A model generated the notes under the pieces. It was not told the DNA's origin. It saw only the letters and a list, made by a program, of their open reading frames with translations, and searched no databases. A program made the position numbers and the translations under genes. A stretch of DNA of 64,000 nt from Pseudazoarcus pumilus (GTDB lineage: Bacteria > Pseudomonadota > Gammaproteobacteria > Burkholderiales > Rhodocyclaceae). This document shows, in pieces, positions 7,895-16,235 of this stretch. Where the stretch lies: positions 1,178,001 to 1,242,000 of the forward strand of contig NZ_CP025682.1 in NCBI RefSeq assembly GCF_002872475.1, given 5' to 3'. Every line of letters starts with the position of its first letter. Within the stretch, counting starts at the first letter, position 1.

Positions 7895-8180
7895 CTAATC
7901 CCGCCATTCCCCCGTCGCCACCAAATGCGGCGACAACTGCGCTTCCCGCCCCCAGCGCAGCGCCATCACGCCAGTGAGTCGGCGCACGACATCGATCCGC
8001 ACGTGCAAGAGACGCAATGCCCCGGCGTCGTGCGCGCGCTCCGTGCTGTCGTGGTCGATGGTCGCGTTGCCGGCGATCTGCACGAGTTGTCCGCTGTCGA
8101 AATCCACGAACAGCAGGCCGACGCGCGCGTTGAGTGCGATGTTGCCGAGCGTGTTGAAGAATGAATTGCCGGCGCAGAGG
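7895..8180 (-). pseudogene. 3' remnant of a PNPOx-like flavin-binding protein gene
   Basis: The minus-strand frame reads FFNTLGNIALNARVGLLFVD and then SGQLVQIAGNATID, characteristic of the pyridoxamine-5'-phosphate-oxidase-like split barrel in stand-alone or ferredoxin-fused flavoproteins. The N-terminal part is missing. At about 8180 the sequence changes to an unrelated GGGGTCAAGTCTTGCAAAAC stretch and no start codon fits. The surviving ~95 codons end at a normal stop. It marks the right edge of the inserted patch. Confidence 0.6.
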
Positions 8181-8235
8181 ACTCGGGGTCAAGTCTTGCA
8201 AAACCACATTCCTCAGACTCGCTCATTCCGAGATG

Positions 8236-8586
8236 TCAGGTCACATCCCGACCAAGAACAGAATTCAAGTTCTCGACCAAGGACGGTAGGTCGTCGCGGA
8301 TGATGCTCCACAAGGTGTCGTCGTCAATCCCGAGATAACCGTGAATCAATCGATTTCGCGTGGCAACGACCATGCGCCATGGAATCGACGGGTGGGCTTC
8401 GCGGATTTGAGACGGGATGTGCGTGGCGGCTTCTCCGACCAGTTCGAGATTGCGCAGCGATGCGTCGTACACCAAGCGATTACCCACGAACGCTCTCTGA
8501 TCCATACCCTGGGTGTAGTCGAGCACGGCATTCGCGAACCGAAGCATGTCCTCGGCGTAGAAACGCCAGGCCCGCGCTTCAGACAT
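8236..8586 (-). CDS. hepT: HepT-family toxin (HEPN ribonuclease)
   Basis: A 116-residue HEPN-domain (DUF86) protein. The catalytic RX4-6HXY motif is RNRLIHGY, with Arg77, His82 and Tyr84; in characterised HepT proteins the Tyr is the residue AMPylated by MntA. The ATG at 8586 overlaps the end of mntA by 8 bases, so toxin follows antitoxin in one transcript. The protein should cleave RNA when not modified. Confidence 0.85.
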   Translation of the reverse strand: MSEARAWRFYAEDMLRFANAVLDYTQGMDQRAFVGNRLVYDASLRNLELVGEAATHIPSQIREAHPSIPWRMVVATRNRLIHGYLGIDDDTLWSIIRDDLPSLVENLNSVLGRDVT

Positions 8587-8869
8587 TGATCTGATCCCGC
8601 TCGACGAAGGCGCGCAACTCTGGCCGCAGAGCCTTTTCGGTAACCAGATCGACGGGATGACCAAGCAGGTCTTCGAGGTAGAACTGCACGCCGAAGTAGC
8701 GCTGGGACGTTGCGGGGCCGTCGAAGGCGACGAGCACGTCCACGTCGCTGTTTTCGGTGGCCTCGTCGCGGGCAGCGGAGCCGAACAAGGCGAGGCGCTG
8801 CACGCCGAAGCGGCTTTGCAGTTCGGGCTTCGAGCGCTCCAGCAGGTCGAGGATGTGCTGCCTGTTCAT
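8579..8869 (-). CDS. mntA: MntA-family minimal nucleotidyltransferase antitoxin
   Basis: A 96-residue nucleotidyltransferase. The motif GSAARDEATENSDVDV (residues 30-45) is the GSX10DXD signature with metal ligands Asp42 and Asp44, followed by the third acidic strand near HPVDLVTE. MntA proteins transfer AMP from ATP onto a HepT tyrosine and silence it. The pair is complete and intact. Confidence 0.85.
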   Translation of the reverse strand: MNRQHILDLLERSKPELQSRFGVQRLALFGSAARDEATENSDVDVLVAFDGPATSQRYFGVQFYLEDLLGHPVDLVTEKALRPELRAFVERDQINV

Positions 8870-9044
8870 GGATCGGCCTCCGGTAGGCGCGGACTCGTGG
8901 GTCGAACGCGCCTTGGCGATGGCTGCATTCTAGCGCGCCGGATTGGCGACGGCGGGTTTCGGGCGGGTCGGCTGCACGGCCAAGGTTACCGCCGCGAAAA
9001 CCCGGATAATGCCACTTTGCCTCACCCGCTTCTCCGGAACCCGC

Positions 9045-11261
9045 ATGGAAATCAAGGTTAACTTCCTCGACAAGCTTCGCCTCGAAGCGAAGTTCGACGA
9101 CTTCACGGTCATCGCCGACCAGCCCATCCGCTACAAGGGCGACGGCTCGGCGCCGGGGCCGTTCGATTACTTTCTGGCGTCCTCCGCGCTGTGCGCGGCG
9201 TACTTCGTGAAGCTGTACTGCGACGCGCGCGACATTCCGACCGAGAACATCCGCCTGTCGCAGAACAACATCGTCGACCCGGAAAACCGTTACAAGCAGA
9301 CGATCAAGATTCAGGTGGAGTTGCCGGCGGATATTTCGGCCAAGGATCGCACCGGCATTCTGCGATCGATCGACCGCTGCACGGTGAAACGGGCGGTGCA
9401 GGTGGGGCCGGATTTCGTGATTGAAGAGGTGGAAAGCCTCGACGCCGATGCGCAGGCCTTGCTGACGCTTCAACCCGATGCGGATGCGCGCACCTACATT
9501 GCCGGCAAGGATCTGCCGCTGGAGCAGACCATCGCCAACATGTCGGGCGTGCTGGCCGACCTGGGCATGAAGATCGAGATCGCCTCGTGGCGCAACATCG
9601 TGCCCAACGTGTGGTCGCTGCATGTACGCGATGCGCATTCGCCGATGTGTTACACCAACGGCAAGGGCTCCACCAAGGAGAGCGCGTTGGCCTCGGCCCT
9701 GGGCGAGTTCATCGAGCGGCTGGCCTGCAATCACTTCTACAACGATCAGTACTGGGGCGAGGACATCGCCAACGCGGCGTTTGTGCATTACCCGGAGGAG
9801 CGCTGGTTTGCGCCCGGCCCGGACGATGCGCTGCGAGATTGTCTAACTGAGGGTCTTCTCGACGAACACTGCCTGGCGATCTTTGATCCCGACGGCGAGC
9901 TGCGTGGATCGCATCTGGTCGACACCAACTCGGGCAACGTGGAGCGCGGCATTTGCGCGCTGCCGTATGTGCGCCAGTCGGACGGCGAGGTGGTGTATTT
10001 CCCGACCAACCTGATCGACAACCTGTATCTGAGCAATGGCATGAGCGCCGGCAACACGCTGGCCGAGGCGCAGGTGCAGTGCCTGTCGGAGATCTTCGAG
10101 CGCGCGGTGAAGCGCGAGATTCTGGAAGGGGAGATCGCGCTGCCGGATGTGCCGCCCGAGGTGCTGGCCAAATACCCCGGCATTCAGGCCGGCATCGACG
10201 CCCTGGAGAAGCAGGGCTTTCCGGTGCTGGTGAAGGATGCGTCGCTGGGCGGGCAATACCCGGTGATGTGCGTGACGCTGATGAACCCGCGCACGGGCGG
10301 CGTGTTTGCGTCGTTCGGCGCGCACCCGAGCCTTGAGGTGGCGCTGGAGCGCAGCCTCACCGAACTGCTTCAGGGCCGCAGCTTCGAAGGGCTGAACGAC
10401 CTGCCGCGGCCCACCTTCGAGAGCAACGCGGTCACCGAGCCCAACAACTTCGTCGAGCACTTCATCGATTCCAGCGGCGTGGTGTCGTGGCGCTTCTTCA
10501 GTGCCAGGGCGGATTACGCGTTCGTGGAGTGGGATTTCTCCGGCCAGGGTGAGAACAGCAATACGGAAGAAGCCGCCACGCTGTTCGGCATCCTCGAAGC
10601 GCTGGGCACGGAAGTGTACGTGGCGGTGTACGACACGCTGGGCGCCACGGCCTGCCGCATTCTGGTGCCGGGCTATTCCGAGGTGTATCCGGTCGAAGAC
10701 CTGAGCTGGGACAACACCAACAAGGCGCTGTTGTTCCGCGAAGACATCCTGAACCTGCACCGCCTGAGTGATGCGGCGCTGGAAGCCCTGCTGGAGCGCC
10801 TGGAAGAAGCCGAGCTGGATGATTACACCGACATCATCACGCTGATCGGCATCGACTTCGACGAGAACACGGTGTGGGGCCAGTTGACGATTCTGGAGCT
10901 GAAGCTGCTGATCTGCCTCGCCCTGCAGAGGTTCGAAGAAGCCCACGACCTGGTGGGTGCCTTCCTGCAGTACAACGAAAACACGCTCGAACGCGGCCTG
11001 TTCTACCAGGCCCTGAATGTGGTGCTGGAGGTCGTGCTGGACGACGAGCTGGAACTGGACGACTTTGAAGCCAACTTCCGCCGCATGTTCGGCGACGAGA
11101 AGATGGATGCCGCGATGGGCTCGGTCGACGGCAGCGTGCGCTTCTTCGGCCTGACGCCCACCAGCATGAAACTGGAAGGGCTGGACCGGCACCAGCGCCG
11201 CATCGACAGCTACAGGAAACTGCACGTAGCAAGAGCGAAGCGTGCGGCCATGGCCGGCTAG
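9045..11261 (+). CDS. ycaO: OsmC domain-YcaO domain fusion protein
   Basis: 738 residues. Residues 1-~140 form an OsmC-like domain (GDGSAPGPFDYFLASSALC, a Cys at the usual peroxidatic position). Residues ~170-560 form a YcaO domain with ATP-binding acidic residues in GKGSTKESALASALGEFIER (206-225) and in the AEAQVQCLSEIFERAVKREI helix. A helical, TPR-like ~150-residue tail follows. YcaO enzymes phosphorylate amide backbones; E. coli YcaO assists RimO-dependent methylthiolation of ribosomal protein S12. The C-terminus (AKRAAMAG) lacks the proline-rich end of azoline-forming YcaOs. The ATG at 9045 is chosen because the OsmC fold begins there. No precursor peptide or partner gene is adjacent. 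Confidence 0.85.
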   Translation: MEIKVNFLDKLRLEAKFDDFTVIADQPIRYKGDGSAPGPFDYFLASSALCAAYFVKLYCDARDIPTENIRLSQNNIVDPENRYKQTIKIQVELPADISAKDRTGILRSIDRCTVKRAVQVGPDFVIEEVESLDADAQALLTLQPDADARTYIAGKDLPLEQTIANMSGVLADLGMKIEIASWRNIVPNVWSLHVRDAHSPMCYTNGKGSTKESALASALGEFIERLACNHFYNDQYWGEDIANAAFVHYPEERWFAPGPDDALRDCLTEGLLDEHCLAIFDPDGELRGSHLVDTNSGNVERGICALPYVRQSDGEVVYFPTNLIDNLYLSNGMSAGNTLAEAQVQCLSEIFERAVKREILEGEIALPDVPPEVLAKYPGIQAGIDALEKQGFPVLVKDASLGGQYPVMCVTLMNPRTGGVFASFGAHPSLEVALERSLTELLQGRSFEGLNDLPRPTFESNAVTEPNNFVEHFIDSSGVVSWRFFSARADYAFVEWDFSGQGENSNTEEAATLFGILEALGTEVYVAVYDTLGATACRILVPGYSEVYPVEDLSWDNTNKALLFREDILNLHRLSDAALEALLERLEEAELDDYTDIITLIGIDFDENTVWGQLTILELKLLICLALQRFEEAHDLVGAFLQYNENTLERGLFYQALNVVLEVVLDDELELDDFEANFRRMFGDEKMDAAMGSVDGSVRFFGLTPTSMKLEGLDRHQRRIDSYRKLHVARAKRAAMAG

Positions 11262-11326
11262 GGGAGACGCGAGGTCTCTCCGCCTTCAGTCGCACTCGGC
11301 GTTGGAGTGCGGGACCGACCGCAGCC

Positions 11327-12532
11327 TCAACCCTTGTCTTCGCCAGCCAGCTTCAGATAGCCGTCGCGCGTTTGCGGCAATTTCATGCCGAGCACGCGCG
11401 AGGCGATCTGCGTGCGCAGGATCTGCGCCGTGCCGCCGGCGATGGTGAACATGCGCGCGTCGCGCACGTGGCGCTCCATCGGCTGGTCGCGGCCGTAGCC
11501 GCTCGAGCCGAAGAACTGCAGGGCGTCGTTGGTGACCTTGTTGGCGGTTTCGGCGGCGAACAGCTTGGCGCGCGCGGCGCGGTCCAGATCGGGAAACTCT
11601 TCGCCGCTGGTCGCGGCGTCGTGCAGCATCAGGCGTGCGGCTTCGAGCTGCGTCGACATGTCGGCCACCATCCACTGCAGGCCCTGGAATTCGGCGATGG
11701 GGCGGCCGAACTGCTCGCGCCGCTTGAGGTATTCCACGCCTTCCTCGAAAGCCCCCTGGGCGATGCCCAGCGCCACCGTGCCGGCCCCGACGCGCTGCGC
11801 GTTGTAGGCCGTCATCAGGGAGGCGAAGCCGCGCTTGAGGCCGCCGGGCGGCACCACCATCATCGACTTGTGCACCGCCAGATCGCGGAATTCGAGGTAG
11901 GTCTCGGGAATGCCGCGCACGCCCATCGCGTAGAGGCGCCGGCCCACGACCAGGCCTTCGGGCTTGTCGCCGTCGCGCACGCAGATGAAGGCGCCGATGC
12001 CCTGTTCCACGCCGTCATCGAACACGCGCGCGAAGATCAGATGCAGGCGCGACACGCCACCGCCGGTGATCCAGTATTTCTCGCCGTTGAGGATGTAGTG
12101 ATCTCCCTTGCGGTCGGCGCGGGTGCTCATCTGGCTCGCCGCGCTGCCGGCATTGGGTTCGGTGATGCAGATCGCCGGCTTGTCGCCTTCGAGCACCAGC
12201 GCGGCGGCGAGTTTGGCCTGCTCGTCGCTGCCGTAACGCACGATGGCGCCGATTGCCCCCATGTTGGTCTCGACCGTGATGCGGCCCATCGTCGCGCAGG
12301 CCTTGGCCATTTCCTCGACCACGATCACCGCGTCCAGATACGAACGGCCCTGTCCGCCGAGCGCGCGCGGCAGCGTCATGCCGACGAAGCCCGCGTCGCG
12401 CAGCCGGACGATGTTGGCCCAGGGGTATTCCTCGGTCCGGTCGGTCGCGGCCGCGGTGGTTGCAAAGCAGCCCTGGGCAAGTTCGCGTGCGCGTGCCTGC
12501 AGGTCGAGCTGGTCGGGGGTCAGGGTGGTCAT
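11327..12532 (-). CDS. acdA: Acyl-CoA dehydrogenase-fold protein, probable 3-sulfinopropanoyl-CoA desulfinase
   Basis: 401 residues with a full FAD acyl-CoA dehydrogenase fold (ITEPNAGSAAS, GEKYWITGGG, REQFGRPIAEFQGLQ, FGSSGYGRDQPMERHVRDAR). The catalytic Glu of the usual YEGT motif is replaced by Gly (IAGGTAQILR), and the alternative site used by isovaleryl-CoA dehydrogenases carries Gln246, so ordinary dehydrogenation is unlikely. Arg84 and Gln246 fall at the numbers I recall for the conserved residues of Advenella 3-sulfinopropionyl-CoA desulfinase, which releases sulfite from an organosulfur CoA ester. It is transcribed alone. The assignment is by residue logic and memory of that work, not by alignment. 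Confidence 0.65.
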   Translation of the reverse strand: MTTLTPDQLDLQARARELAQGCFATTAAATDRTEEYPWANIVRLRDAGFVGMTLPRALGGQGRSYLDAVIVVEEMAKACATMGRITVETNMGAIGAIVRYGSDEQAKLAAALVLEGDKPAICITEPNAGSAASQMSTRADRKGDHYILNGEKYWITGGGVSRLHLIFARVFDDGVEQGIGAFICVRDGDKPEGLVVGRRLYAMGVRGIPETYLEFRDLAVHKSMMVVPPGGLKRGFASLMTAYNAQRVGAGTVALGIAQGAFEEGVEYLKRREQFGRPIAEFQGLQWMVADMSTQLEAARLMLHDAATSGEEFPDLDRAARAKLFAAETANKVTNDALQFFGSSGYGRDQPMERHVRDARMFTIAGGTAQILRTQIASRVLGMKLPQTRDGYLKLAGEDKG

Positions 12533-12718
12533 CGGGTTCTCCTCGTGCGTTCTCGGGGCGAGCTTACGCCGCGTGGGCGTAGATCGGAGTTGTGTCTTTC
12601 ACGTACTGGCGCGCGGGGCGTGCGTCGCCATCGAAGAATATGGCAATTGCATTATTGTCTGTGCGGTGCTAGACCGGATTGATCGCAGTGATCGCAGGGC
12701 CGGCGAAGCGGAGGACGA

Positions 12719-13759
12719 ATGATGGCGAATCTGGTGGTGTGCGCGGACGGCACCTGGAACCGTCCGGAAGAGAATCTGGACGAGGATCATCCGACCAACG
12801 TGTTGCGCCTGGCGCGGGCGGTCAGCCCGCTGGCCGATGGCGTAAAGCAGCACGTGTTCTACGACTGGGGGCTGGGCTCGTATCACGACAGCGCGATTGC
12901 TGGCGCGACGGGGCGCGGCATCCACAAGAACATCCTCGACGGTTACCGCTACATCGTGCAGAACTACGACGAGGACGACCGCATCTTCCTGTTCGGCTTC
13001 AGCCGTGGCGCATACACGGTGCGGGCGCTGTGCGGGCTGATCAACAACTGCGGCATCGTGCGCCGGCCCGATGCGCGGCTGATCGCTCAGGCCTGGCACA
13101 TCTACAAGAATCCGAAGGTGGATTTCCACCCCAGCGGCAAGGTCGCGGTGAAGTTTCGTGACGACCACAGCCATGCGTCGCGGGCGGTGCATTTTGTCGG
13201 CGTGTGGGACACGGTCGGGGCGCTGGGCATTCCGGTGTCGCTGATGGGCTGGTTCGACGGCCACGACGAGTTCTACGACACCAAGATGGGTGCGAACGTG
13301 GCGTTCGCACGCCATGCGCTGTCCATCGACGAGAAGCGTCGGGACTTCGAGCCGACGATCTGGACGCCGCGGCCAGAGGTCGACCTGAAGCAGATGTGGT
13401 TTGCCGGCGTGCACTCGGACGTGGGCGGCTCCTATCCGCCGGACAAGGACAACGGCTGCATCGCCGCCGACGTGCCGCTGGGCTGGATGCTGGACGAGGC
13501 GGAAGCTGCCGGACTGGCGACCGAGGCCTATCTGCGCGCGTCGCTTACCGACGGGGTGCGCGGCTGCACGCACAACTCCCGCCGCCACGTGCATCGCTTC
13601 AAGCGCCCGCGCGAGCGCGAGCTGATCGTTCCCGACAAGCCGACACGCATCCACCCGAGCGTGCGCGTGCGTTACGAGGCGGATGCGGGCTATCGCCCGC
13701 CCCAGTTGAAGAAGCTCGTGGAAGAGCAGGGTTGGGACGCGCTCGACGTCGCCACCTGA
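12719..13759 (+). CDS. DUF2235 alpha/beta-hydrolase (Tle1-like phospholipase fold)
   Basis: 346 residues. The N-terminal CADGTWN strand-turn and the nucleophile elbow GFSRG (in FLFGFSRGAYTVRAL) define DUF2235. The GVWDTVGALG block and WFAGVHSDVGGSYP, which supplies the acidic residue and a His, match the family of Tle1 type-VI lipase effectors and stand-alone homologues. No VgrG, PAAR or immunity gene is adjacent, so it is more likely a housekeeping hydrolase. ATG codons at 12719 and 12722 are both possible starts. Confidence 0.75.
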   Translation: MMANLVVCADGTWNRPEENLDEDHPTNVLRLARAVSPLADGVKQHVFYDWGLGSYHDSAIAGATGRGIHKNILDGYRYIVQNYDEDDRIFLFGFSRGAYTVRALCGLINNCGIVRRPDARLIAQAWHIYKNPKVDFHPSGKVAVKFRDDHSHASRAVHFVGVWDTVGALGIPVSLMGWFDGHDEFYDTKMGANVAFARHALSIDEKRRDFEPTIWTPRPEVDLKQMWFAGVHSDVGGSYPPDKDNGCIAADVPLGWMLDEAEAAGLATEAYLRASLTDGVRGCTHNSRRHVHRFKRPRERELIVPDKPTRIHPSVRVRYEADAGYRPPQLKKLVEEQGWDALDVAT

Positions 13760-13765
13760 ATCGTC

Positions 13766-14878
13766 TCAGTCGCGCGAGGACGGATCGTGGCTGGGAAAGT
13801 GCGGCAGCACTTCCTGTGCGATCTCTTCCATGACCTCGGCCGCGGGGCGGCGGCCGCGCTTGAAGTTGAGCGCGACGTGGTTGACGCCGGTCGCACGGTA
13901 TCGCTCCAGCAATTCGATCAGCAGGTTGCGTCCGAGGCGAAAGCCCGAGCGCTGCGGGGCGGGGCGCTCGTCCGGGTCTTCGGCCAGATCGATGTGCAAG
14001 GGCTGGGCGAAGGGCTTGAAGTCGGCACCGCTCGCGGAGACCGCATCGCGCCACGTGCTCATCACGATCTGCTGCGTGGTCGGGTCGTTGGAATACATGA
14101 TCCATGCGTCGCAGTTGGCCGCGATCCATTCCGGGTCCTGCCGGCAGTGGCCGGTAATGCCGATCGGGATGCGCCCGTGAAGCGGTTTGGGGATCAGGTC
14201 GGCATTCGCGAGCTTGCCCAGCGGCGAGTCGATGCGCGGGAAGGATTCGCCGATGAGCCGGTTGAAATACGCCAGCGACTCGCGGAAGAGTTCGCCGCGA
14301 CGCTCGATCTCCTGCCCGAAGGCGGGAAACTCCACCGCGCGGTCGCCCGAGGCGATGCCCAGGAACAGCCGCCCGCCCGACAGGTTGTCCACCGAGGCGG
14401 CGGCCTTGGCGAGCGTGATCGGGTGGTTGAGCGGAAACACGATGGAGCCGGTGGCCAGCGTGATGTCGCGCGTCGCGCCCGTGATCAGGCCCAGCCACAC
14501 CCAGGGGTCGTAGATCTGTCCGACATCGCCGAAGCTCGGGTCGCGCAGCGGCACGTCGCGCGTCCACAGCGCGGCGTAGCCCAACTCGTCGGCGCGGCGG
14601 GCCAGCTCCACCTGGCGGCTCATGTCCGGGGTGTCGCCGTCGTAGTTGTCGATCGCGAAGAACAGGCCCAGCGTGAGCCGGTCACGCGCGAACATGCGCC
14701 GGAATCCCGGCGTGTCCGGCGGCACATAGGGCGCCGGCGGCGCATCGTCGTGCTTGCGGCCGAACGGCGGGAAGCCGCGTTTGGGCGGTTTGAAGCGCTT
14801 GCGGCCGAGGCGGTCGGCGTCGTTCTCGCCGATGAGGATCTTGCGCAGCTTGCGGCGCCACTCGGGTGATGTAGACAA
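13766..14878 (-). CDS. Luciferase-like (LLM class) flavin oxidoreductase
   Basis: About 370 residues of a TIM-barrel bacterial-luciferase-like oxidoreductase. Family stretches include TPDMSRQVELARRADELGYA, ALWTRDVPLRDPSFGDVGQI and ASVDNLSGGRLFLGIASGDR. A TTG at 14878 with GGAGAAG just upstream is the likely start; an internal ATG at 14695 begins the conserved barrel and is the alternative. The ~60-residue basic N-terminal extension is unusual for the family. Substrate unknown; FMN or F420-type chemistry is possible. Confidence 0.7.
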   Translation of the reverse strand: MSTSPEWRRKLRKILIGENDADRLGRKRFKPPKRGFPPFGRKHDDAPPAPYVPPDTPGFRRMFARDRLTLGLFFAIDNYDGDTPDMSRQVELARRADELGYAALWTRDVPLRDPSFGDVGQIYDPWVWLGLITGATRDITLATGSIVFPLNHPITLAKAAASVDNLSGGRLFLGIASGDRAVEFPAFGQEIERRGELFRESLAYFNRLIGESFPRIDSPLGKLANADLIPKPLHGRIPIGITGHCRQDPEWIAANCDAWIMYSNDPTTQQIVMSTWRDAVSASGADFKPFAQPLHIDLAEDPDERPAPQRSGFRLGRNLLIELLERYRATGVNHVALNFKRGRRPAAEVMEEIAQEVLPHFPSHDPSSRD

Positions 14879-15023
14879 ACGCTTCTCCGGGCCTGGGGTG
14901 TCGGCGTGGGATTCTAGCGCGGACCCGACGATTCCCTTCGGTGGCGACCGCTCGTTCGGCGTTGCGAACGAATCGGCGCGGCATGGCTCAAAGCCCCTTT
15001 TCCACAAGTCACGAAGGAGTCCC

Positions 15024-16124
15024 ATGACGACGCTGTTCGACCCCATTCGCATCGGCGACATCGAGTTGCCCAACCGCATCGTGATGGCGCCGCTGACGCG
15101 CAACCGCTCGCGCGGCACCGTGCCCGACGAGATGACCGTCGAGTACTACCGCCAGCGCGCCGGCGCCGGGCTGATCATCACCGAGGCCACGCAGATCAGC
15201 CCGATGGGGCAGGGTTATCTGGATACGCCGGGTATCCACAGCGCCGAGCAGGTGATGGCGTGGAAGAAGGTCACCGAGGCGGTGCATGCGGCGGGCGGGC
15301 GCATCGTCATGCAGCTGTGGCACGTCGGACGCATCTCGCACAGCTCGCTGTTGCCCGATGGCGCGCAGCCGGTGTCGTCCACCAACCGCCGTCCCAACGC
15401 CAAGACCTTCACGCGTGACGGTTTCGTCGACACCTCCACGCCGCGTGCGCTCGCCGACGACGAGATTCCGGCGCTGATCGAGGATTACCGTCGCGCCGCG
15501 CGCAACGCCATCGAGGCCGGTTTCGACGGCGTCGAGGTGCATGCGGCCAACACCTATCTGCTCGAACAGTTCCTGCGCGACAGCGCGAACGACCGCAGCG
15601 GCCCCTACGGCGGCAGCATCGAGAACCGCGCGCGGCTGCTCGTCGAGGTCATGCGGGCGGTATGCGACGAGATCGGCGCGGCGCGCGTGGGCGTGCGCCT
15701 GAGTCCGGTCACCACCTTCAACGACACGCCGCGCGACAGCGACCCGCAGGCGCTCTATGGCCACGTGGTGCGCGCACTCGCGCCGCTCGGCCTGGCCTAC
15801 ATCCACGTCATCGAGGGCGAAACCGGTGGTGCGCGCGAGCCCGAGGACTGCGATCCGCCCTTCGACTACGAGGCATTGCGCGAGGCCTTCCCGGGCGCGT
15901 GGATGGTCAACAACGGCTACGACCGCGCCCTGGCCATGCAGGCCGTAGCCACCGGCGACGCCGATCTGGTGGCCTTCGGCGTGCCCTTCATCGCCAACCC
16001 GGATCTGGTGCGTCGGCTGTACGAGAACGCGCCGCTCAACGAGCCCGATCCGTCGACTTTCTACGGTGGCGGCCCCGAGGGCTACATCGACTATCCGTTT
16101 CTCGAGGACCGTGTGACGGAGTAA
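15024..16124 (+). CDS. nemA: Old Yellow Enzyme family FMN ene-reductase (NemA-like)
   Basis: 366 residues beginning MTTLFDPIRIGDIELPNR, with AAGGAG 9 bases before the ATG. OYE features: APLTRNRSR, the WHVGRISH strand, and the substrate-binding pair His/Asn in GVEVHAANTYLLEQFLRD. SIENRARLLVEV and the FMN-phosphate loop near DLVAFGVPFIANPDL complete the barrel. It should reduce activated alkenes, or nitro and nitrate esters, using NAD(P)H. It is divergent from the LLM oxidoreductase (145-bp spacer), which may share its regulation. Confidence 0.87.
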   Translation: MTTLFDPIRIGDIELPNRIVMAPLTRNRSRGTVPDEMTVEYYRQRAGAGLIITEATQISPMGQGYLDTPGIHSAEQVMAWKKVTEAVHAAGGRIVMQLWHVGRISHSSLLPDGAQPVSSTNRRPNAKTFTRDGFVDTSTPRALADDEIPALIEDYRRAARNAIEAGFDGVEVHAANTYLLEQFLRDSANDRSGPYGGSIENRARLLVEVMRAVCDEIGAARVGVRLSPVTTFNDTPRDSDPQALYGHVVRALAPLGLAYIHVIEGETGGAREPEDCDPPFDYEALREAFPGAWMVNNGYDRALAMQAVATGDADLVAFGVPFIANPDLVRRLYENAPLNEPDPSTFYGGGPEGYIDYPFLEDRVTE

Positions 16125-16235
16125 TCCCTCGCCGATGCACCCGCGGCACATCACGTGCCGCTGGTGTATGCTGAGCCCGTCGTGCCGTTCCGGGCGCGTT
16201 TCGCGCGCACTCGAGGCACCCGCCGCTTCCCGTCG

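Noticed and set aside
8346-9788. 480-codon minus-strand frame antisense to the HepT/MntA and OsmC-YcaO region
   Set aside because: Repetitive Arg/Gly/His composition and no domain; it lies opposite well-supported genes.
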